From: an uncultured Mediterraneibacter sp.
GTDB lineage: Bacteria; Bacillota; Clostridia; Lachnospirales; Lachnospiraceae
Assembly (NCBI GenBank): GCA_934418295.1
Contig: CAKRWZ010000038.1
Span: 1 to 17,482 of the forward strand
Reading direction: 5' to 3'
DNA length: 17,482 nucleotides
In this document: piece by piece, positions 13,487-17,482 of the stretch
How the letters are laid out: every line of letters begins with the position of its first letter
Position numbering within the stretch: position 1 is the stretch's first letter
Notes under the pieces: model-generated
Database searches by the model: none
The model's input: only the letters and a program-made list of their open reading frames with translations
What the model was told of the DNA's origin: nothing
Program-made: the position numbers and the translations under genes

Positions 13487-13541
13487 AAAATACCATATTT
13501 TGACAAAAAATAAAAAACAGTCGAAATATGGTATTTTTTTG
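13487..13541 (+). terminator. long hairpin terminator after clpX
   Basis: AAAATACCATATTTTGAC (13487-13504) pairs with GTCGAAATATGGTATTTT (13520-13537), an 18-pair stem with one G-U pair. The 15-base loop is almost all A. A T run ends the right arm. It closes the trxA-clpX unit, and the mirror A run also permits termination on the other strand. Confidence 0.85.
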
Positions 13542-13567
13542 AAAAATAATACGATAGATTCTTAAAA
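13539..13567 (+). promoter_or_regulatory. weak candidate promoter of the subtilase gene
   Basis: TTGAAA at 13539-13544 and TTAAAA at 13562-13567 are 17 bases apart. The -10 match is poor, and the -35 box overlaps the terminator tail. A sporulation sigma factor could instead be used; I cannot identify its boxes with confidence. Confidence 0.3.
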
Positions 13568-13608
13568 AGGATACATCCGTATATGTTGTTAAAAACGGAG
13601 AAAACAGG

Positions 13609-15315
13609 ATGTCTGATCAGGAAAGGTGCCGGCAGCAGATCCTTTCGGAGGAGTATCGGGATTTTATCATAAGAAAGGGAAGGGAGACTGTTGCAGAGCA
13701 GGAGGCAAGAGAGTATGGCTGCAGTGTGGAAGCCGGATTTGGGTATCAGTGTGCATATTTGCCGGAGAAAAGGGCAGATCCCATCAGTCGGGAACGCTAT
13801 TCTTATAATGCAATTCCGAGATGTTATACGATATTGGGAATGGAGGAACTCAATCAAAGCGGGATTCTTCCGCTACAAAATTATCCGACCCTGCAGCTGA
13901 GCGGGAAACAGATTATGATCGGGTTTATTGATACCGGGATCGATTATACCAATTCCGTGTTCCGCAATCTGGACGGAAGCACCCGGATCGAAGGAATTTG
14001 GGATCAAACAGATCAAAGTGGCAGAAGCCCGGAAAAATTAGAATATGGAAGTGTTTATACAAAGGATGAGATCAATGAGGCACTTCGGCAGGAAAATCCG
14101 TTATTGCAGGTTCCGACAGCGGATGAAAATGGTCACGGAACCTTTGTGGCCAGCGTAGCCTGCGGCGGGGCAGATGCAGAGGAACAGTTTCTCGGTGCGG
14201 CACCGGAAGCTGCCATCGGAGTCGTAAAGCTGAAGCCGGCGAAGCGATATCTGAAGGAGTTTTATTTTATCCGGGAAGACGCAGTCTGCTATCAGGAAAA
14301 TGATATCATATTGGGAATGCGATATCTGCAAGAGCTGGCAGTACGAGTGGGAATGCCTTTGGTATTTTGTATCGCACTTGGGAGCAATATGGGAGGACAC
14401 ACCGGCAACACGCCGCTTTCGGTACTGATGAGGGCTTATTCCGGATTGGGAAATCGTGTGTTTGCGGTGGGAACAGGAAATGAAGCTAACCAAAGACATC
14501 ATTACCAGGGAAAATTTACATCGGAAGCAGAAACGAAGGAAGTGGATATACGGGTAGGCGAAAATTGCAGGGGCTTTTCTATGGAGCTGTGGACGGAACT
14601 GCCGAACGTTATGGCAGTGTCGCTTGTTTCCCCTTCCGGGGAAGTGACCAGTGTGTTTTCACCAAGGACGGGAAACAGTACAACATTTAGTTTTCTGCTG
14701 GACCGAACCAAGGCTTATCTGGAATATCGGCTTCCGGCAGAAAACACGAGTTCAGAATTGATTGCATTCCGGTTTCAGGATCCGGTACCCGGGATCTGGA
14801 GACTGCAAGTGCAGGCGAGCCGTATTTCAGACGGAAATTTTCACATTTGGCTGCCGGTGACAGAATTTTTGAGTACAGAGGTATATTTTTTGGAATCTAA
14901 TCCGGATGTGACGCTGACGACACCGGCAGAAGTCTGGGAAGCGGTTACGGTTGCCTATTATGACGGCAGAAACCAAAGCATCGGGATCAGTTCCGGACGA
15001 GGATTTACCAGAAATCAGCAGATCAAACCGGACATTACAGCCCCCGGGATCGCAGTGGAGGGAGTGCTTCCTGGAAACCGTTATGTCAACCGGAGCGGTT
15101 CCAGCGCGGCAGCCGGAATCACGGCAGGAGCAGTGGCATTGTTGATGGAATGGCTGGTCTATCAGTTGGGAACGCTTTCTGTAGATGCACTGGTGGTTAA
15201 AAGCCTGCTGATTTTAGGCGCACGGAGGGAAAAAGAAATCGATTACCCGTCCAGGGAATGGGGGTATGGAATCATGGACCTTTACAATGTTTTTGAACAG
15301 GTAAGGCGTTTCTGA
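13609..15315 (+). CDS. S8 subtilisin-like serine protease, Csp-like
   Basis: This is a 568-residue subtilase with a complete catalytic set: D108 in GFIDTGIDY, H176 in NGHGTFVASV, oxyanion N291 in GTGNEANQRHH, and S499 in RSGSSAAAGITAGA. The Ser motif reads GSSAAA where most subtilases have GTSxAA. An N-terminal propeptide-like region (1-100) has no signal peptide. Between the Asn and the Ser, residues about 310-440 form a beta-rich insert (FSMELWTELPNVMAVSLVSP) like the jelly-roll domain of clostridial Csp proteases, which process the spore cortex hydrolase SleC. Lachnospiraceae carry several such proteases, not all of them germination enzymes, so the substrate is open. GGAG at 13597-13600 precedes the ATG by eight bases. 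It is a single-gene unit between the clpX terminator and a weak A/T hairpin. Confidence 0.88.
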   Translation: MSDQERCRQQILSEEYRDFIIRKGRETVAEQEAREYGCSVEAGFGYQCAYLPEKRADPISRERYSYNAIPRCYTILGMEELNQSGILPLQNYPTLQLSGKQIMIGFIDTGIDYTNSVFRNLDGSTRIEGIWDQTDQSGRSPEKLEYGSVYTKDEINEALRQENPLLQVPTADENGHGTFVASVACGGADAEEQFLGAAPEAAIGVVKLKPAKRYLKEFYFIREDAVCYQENDIILGMRYLQELAVRVGMPLVFCIALGSNMGGHTGNTPLSVLMRAYSGLGNRVFAVGTGNEANQRHHYQGKFTSEAETKEVDIRVGENCRGFSMELWTELPNVMAVSLVSPSGEVTSVFSPRTGNSTTFSFLLDRTKAYLEYRLPAENTSSELIAFRFQDPVPGIWRLQVQASRISDGNFHIWLPVTEFLSTEVYFLESNPDVTLTTPAEVWEAVTVAYYDGRNQSIGISSGRGFTRNQQIKPDITAPGIAVEGVLPGNRYVNRSGSSAAAGITAGAVALLMEWLVYQLGTLSVDALVVKSLLILGARREKEIDYPSREWGYGIMDLYNVFEQVRRF

Positions 15316-15316
15316 A

Positions 15317-15334
15317 AAAGTTTAGATAAACTTT
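15317..15334 (+). terminator. weak A/T-rich hairpin after the subtilase gene
   Basis: AAAGTTT and AAACTTT form a seven-pair stem with a four-base loop directly after the stop codon, followed by ATATTTA. Low stem stability and no clean T run make it a poor terminator, but it is the only candidate before the next promoter. Confidence 0.3.
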
Positions 15335-15357
15335 ATATTTACTTTAAGGGATAATAA

Positions 15358-15387
15358 TTGATTATCAAAAGAAATCAGAGGTATAAT
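15358..15387 (+). promoter_or_regulatory. promoter of the zinc-ribbon/LspA-like operon
   Basis: TTGATT at 15358-15363 and the consensus TATAAT at 15382-15387 are 18 bases apart. Transcription should start near 15394, about 33 bases before the ATG at 15427. Confidence 0.72.
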
Positions 15388-15411
15388 AGCTGTACAGCAG
15401 ATAAGTTTTTG

Positions 15412-15418
15412 AAAGGAG
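15412..15418 (+). promoter_or_regulatory. ribosome binding site that sets the start at 15427
   Basis: AAAGGAG lies eight bases before the ATG at 15427. The frame is open back to 15358, but that lies in the -35 box. Confidence 0.85.
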
Positions 15419-15426
15419 TGCTATCA

Positions 15427-15942
15427 ATGAAAGATATTTTTGAAGAAATCGGGAAGGTGCTGAGCGAAACAGCAGAAACGGTTAGCAATAAAGCAGGTGA
15501 AGTAGTGGAAATACAGAGAGTCCGCAGTCAAATAAATACGCTGAAAAGAAGCAATACCAGAGATTTTAAGGATATGGGACTGCTGATTTATGAAAAGTTT
15601 AAAAACGGAGAAGTGATTGATACTGAGCTGGTAACGATCTGCGAAGGGATCGAAAAGCGTGAAAATGCATGTGAAGAGCTGGAGCAGCAGCTGGCCGAAG
15701 CAAAAGGAGCAGCCAAATGTCCGAAATGCGGGAAAATGCTGGGAAAATCTATGATCTTCTGTCCATACTGCGGGATCAATGTAGAGAAGGAAAAGAAAAA
15801 AGAGACAGCCGCAGTGGGAAATGGGGAAAATGAGCCAAAGGCTGCGGAGACTGAAAAAACAAAGTCGAAAGAAGCCGAGGAAGCAGAGCCGGCGACTGCC
15901 GATAAACCGGAAGATTCTGCACAGGGAGAAACAATCGCATGA
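15427..15942 (+). CDS. zinc-ribbon protein with coiled-coil N-terminus
   Basis: This is a cytosolic protein of 171 residues without a signal peptide or membrane segment. Residues about 1-95 are helical and charged, with heptad-like spacing (EIGKVLSETAETVSNKAGEVVEIQ, then ENACEELEQQLAEAKG), suggesting a coiled coil. A zinc ribbon follows: CPKC at C98/C101 and CPYC at C112/C115. The last 55 residues are a low-complexity Ala/Glu/Lys tail. Proteins of this build are common in Clostridia and have no assigned function that I know of; DNA, RNA or protein contact through the ribbon is possible. The next gene overlaps its stop codon (ATGA), so the two products are made together, which hints that this protein may serve or sense the membrane partner. 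Confidence 0.8.
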   Translation: MKDIFEEIGKVLSETAETVSNKAGEVVEIQRVRSQINTLKRSNTRDFKDMGLLIYEKFKNGEVIDTELVTICEGIEKRENACEELEQQLAEAKGAAKCPKCGKMLGKSMIFCPYCGINVEKEKKKETAAVGNGENEPKAAETEKTKSKEAEEAEPATADKPEDSAQGETIA

Positions 15943-16403
15943 TGGCCGTAATTTTGCTGAGCTTTGCATCTCTTTTACTGTTGGCGGAATTATTACTTAA
16001 GGGGTATGTGGAAAATGAGATTTCATTGAAAGAAGAGCGAAAGCTTTTCGGAGGGAAGTTCCTTTTGCGGAAAGTGTATAACCGAGGAATGGCTTTACAG
16101 TTTCAGGAAGATCATCCGGAAAGGGTAAAATGCTTTTCTCTTGCGGCGGCCATAGGAGTGACGTTTTGCTTTTTGGTCAGTCTGTTCCGCAGAAAATCCG
16201 GCTTTTTAAGAAAACTGGGGCTGGCACTTATGACAGCCGGTGCCTGGGGGAATACGGCAGATCGATTTTTGAGAGGATACGTGGTAGATTATCTGGCGAT
16301 AAAATCCAAAAATAAAAAAGTACGAAAACTTACCTTCAATCTTAGCGACCTGTATCTGGCAATCGGCGGATTGACCAGTTTGCTGGGGAAAAATAAAAGG
16401 TGA
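15939..16403 (+). CDS. signal peptidase II (LspA)-like membrane protein
   Basis: This short membrane protein of 154 residues resembles lipoprotein signal peptidase (family A8), which cuts prolipoprotein signal peptides within the membrane. The two aspartyl motifs are present: NTADR with D108 and FNLSD with D137; the intervening RFLRGYVVDYL matches the LspA segment RRGYVVDF. The E17-x3-K21 pair and VYNRGMAL stand where LspA has D-x3-K and HNxGxAF, so the N-terminal part is divergent. I recall similar short LspA-like proteins in Lachnospiraceae beside a canonical LspA. The ATG at 15939 overlaps the upstream stop, with GGGAG at 15924-15928; a second ATG at 15942 is an equal alternative, one residue shorter. 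Substrate and activity are unproven. Confidence 0.72.
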   Translation: MMAVILLSFASLLLLAELLLKGYVENEISLKEERKLFGGKFLLRKVYNRGMALQFQEDHPERVKCFSLAAAIGVTFCFLVSLFRRKSGFLRKLGLALMTAGAWGNTADRFLRGYVVDYLAIKSKNKKVRKLTFNLSDLYLAIGGLTSLLGKNKR

Positions 16404-16406
16404 TTT

Positions 16407-16455
16407 TTGAACAAAAAGCTATTCGGAATATTCCGGATAGCTTTTACTTGTTCAA
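16407..16455. terminator. two-tier bidirectional terminator
   Basis: AAAAGCTATTCGGAA (16414-16428) pairs with TTCCGGATAGCTTTT (16431-16445) with one G-U pair; the tip will open to a small loop. An outer stem, TTGAACA (16407-16413) with TGTTCAA (16449-16455), continues below a three-base bulge. It lies between convergent genes and ends both transcripts. The remaining bases to 16499 hold nothing recognisable. Confidence 0.82.
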
Positions 16456-16499
16456 ACTGCTTACAGAAATCGTCCTTTCTAAATTTTTGCAGATGAAAT

Positions 16500-17432
16500 T
16501 TAAGCAAAGAACTCTTGTATCTGTCTGAGGATGATTTGCATCAGACGTTTACGGGATTCTACGCTGGCCCAGGCAATGTGTGGGGTGATGATCAGTTTGC
16601 GGCTGTCCCGGATCTTAATCAGAGGATTTTCAGGAGCCATGGGCTCCTTGGAAAGGACATCCAGACCCGCCGCGGCGATCTCATCATTCATTAAAGCATC
16701 TGCGAGAGCTTGCTCCACTACGATGGGACCTCTTCCCAGATTCAGGAAAATAGCAGAGTTTTTCATTTTACGGAACGCATCTGCGTTCATGAGATCTCGG
16801 GTATGTTCATTTAATGGGGCATGGACAGAGATAATATCGGACTGAGAAAGCAGGGTATCAAAATCAGTTTGCTCATAACCGTCCTGTGCGGGAGCACCGG
16901 ATGCAGAATAGTAGATCACACGGGCTCCGAAAAGGGCGGCGATATCCGCCACCCGGCGGCCGATGGCTCCCAAGCCGATGATGCCCCAGGTCATGCCGTT
17001 TAAATTGTGGAAATGCTCTTCAAAATGTGTGAAAATGGTATCTTGTATATAGCTGCCGCTTTTGACATAATGATCATAGTATGACAGCTTTTCCAGCAGG
17101 TAAAATAACAGGGCAAAGGTGTGCTGTGCCACCGATTCTGTCGAGTAACCGGCTACATTTCTCCAGGCAATCTGCTTTTTCTCCAGAAAATTTTTATCTA
17201 AAATATCCGTTCCGGTAGCGGTTACGCAGACCAGCCTTAGATGTTCGGCGGATCCGGCAGTTTCTTCGTTGATGGGTACTTTATTGGTGATGACAACATC
17301 TGCATCTTTGATACGCTCCGGTACTTCTGCCGGAGCGGAAAAGCGGTAGCGGATCACAGTTCCCAGCCGTTCAAATCCGGAAAAATCTAAATCATCTCCT
17401 AAGGTTGCCGCATCCAGAAAAACGAGTTTCAT
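16500..17432 (-). CDS. D-isomer-specific 2-hydroxyacid dehydrogenase
   Basis: This NAD(P)-dependent enzyme of 310 residues reduces 2-keto acids to D-2-hydroxyacids or the reverse. The Rossmann motif is GLGAIG at 153-158. The catalytic triad of the family is complete: R234 in NLGRGPIVV, E263 in DVLSKEPM and H285 in TPHIAWAS. Before the cofactor domain, TGTDILD and NVAGYSTESVAQHTFALLF match the substrate-domain hinge of the glycerate dehydrogenase/hydroxypyruvate reductase branch. Substrate choice (hydroxypyruvate, glyoxylate or other) cannot be read from motifs alone, so no gene symbol is given. The ATG at 17432 follows AGGAGGG on the minus strand with six bases between. It is alone in the visible part and converges on the LspA-like gene at the shared terminator. 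Confidence 0.9.
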   Translation of the reverse strand: MKLVFLDAATLGDDLDFSGFERLGTVIRYRFSAPAEVPERIKDADVVITNKVPINEETAGSAEHLRLVCVTATGTDILDKNFLEKKQIAWRNVAGYSTESVAQHTFALLFYLLEKLSYYDHYVKSGSYIQDTIFTHFEEHFHNLNGMTWGIIGLGAIGRRVADIAALFGARVIYYSASGAPAQDGYEQTDFDTLLSQSDIISVHAPLNEHTRDLMNADAFRKMKNSAIFLNLGRGPIVVEQALADALMNDEIAAAGLDVLSKEPMAPENPLIKIRDSRKLIITPHIAWASVESRKRLMQIILRQIQEFFA

Positions 17433-17457
17433 AAAAAGCCCTCCTGTCGATATACGT

Positions 17458-17463
17458 GTTATA
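17458..17463 (-). promoter_or_regulatory. candidate -10 box of the dehydrogenase gene
   Basis: On the minus strand TATAAC lies about 26 bases before the ATG. A second TATAAT occurs at 17481-17476. Either could be the -10 box; the matching -35 region would fall at or beyond the window end, so this cannot be settled. Confidence 0.28.
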
Positions 17464-17482
17464 TTGGGTATGCATATTATAT

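Overview
The window looks like chromosomal DNA of an anaerobic low-to-mid GC Bacillota (Firmicutes), most likely a member of the Clostridia close to Lachnospiraceae. The evidence is a GatCAB amidotransferase locus, near-consensus sigma-A promoters, strong AGGAGG ribosome sites, a CIRCE heat-shock operator, and protein variants I associate with that family: a LigA with KLDG and GNG motifs, a ClpX with GANSKN in place of the RKH loop, a DUF5721-type protein and a Csp-like subtilase. The taxonomic call rests on remembered family sequence character, not on a search. No rRNA, tRNA, insertion sequence, phage gene or CRISPR array was seen, and no gap without a gene exceeds 200 bases.

Layout: (1) 1-2093 is the end of a gatA-gatB operon, which corrects misacylated Asp-tRNA(Asn)/Glu-tRNA(Gln). 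(2) 2118-4295 is a perfect CIRCE operator, a near-consensus promoter and htpG, an Hsp90 with an unusual acidic insert. (3) 4356-4398 is a shared terminator, followed by a minus-strand DUF5721-like gene that diverges from the next block. (4) 5046-11469 is a tightly packed plus-strand run: membrane-anchored SGNH hydrolase, MBOAT membrane protein, DHHW/AlgX-like SGNH protein, rluF and ligA, joined by start/stop overlaps or gaps of about 15 bases. (5) 11545-13442 is a promoter with trxA and a divergent clpX, closed by a long hairpin terminator. (6) 13609-15315 is a Csp-like subtilase. (7) 15358-16403 is a promoter, a zinc-ribbon coiled-coil protein and an overlapping LspA-like aspartyl membrane protein. 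(8) 16407-16455 is a bidirectional terminator, then a minus-strand D-2-hydroxyacid dehydrogenase.

The most unusual part is the envelope cassette at 5046-8701. It has the layout of an O-acylation system (MBOAT plus two extracytoplasmic SGNH-type enzymes). Both SGNH-type proteins keep their catalytic residues, but the MBOAT protein has tyrosine at both positions where the family carries its conserved histidines, while the surrounding motif is preserved. The same protein starts with a basic cytoplasmic tail built from 36-bp in-frame tandem repeats. Other points worth checking are LigA (Ser and Leu at two normally conserved catalytic positions), ClpX (no RKH loop, acidic leader, partnered with thioredoxin), and the CIRCE placed upstream of, not inside, the htpG promoter.
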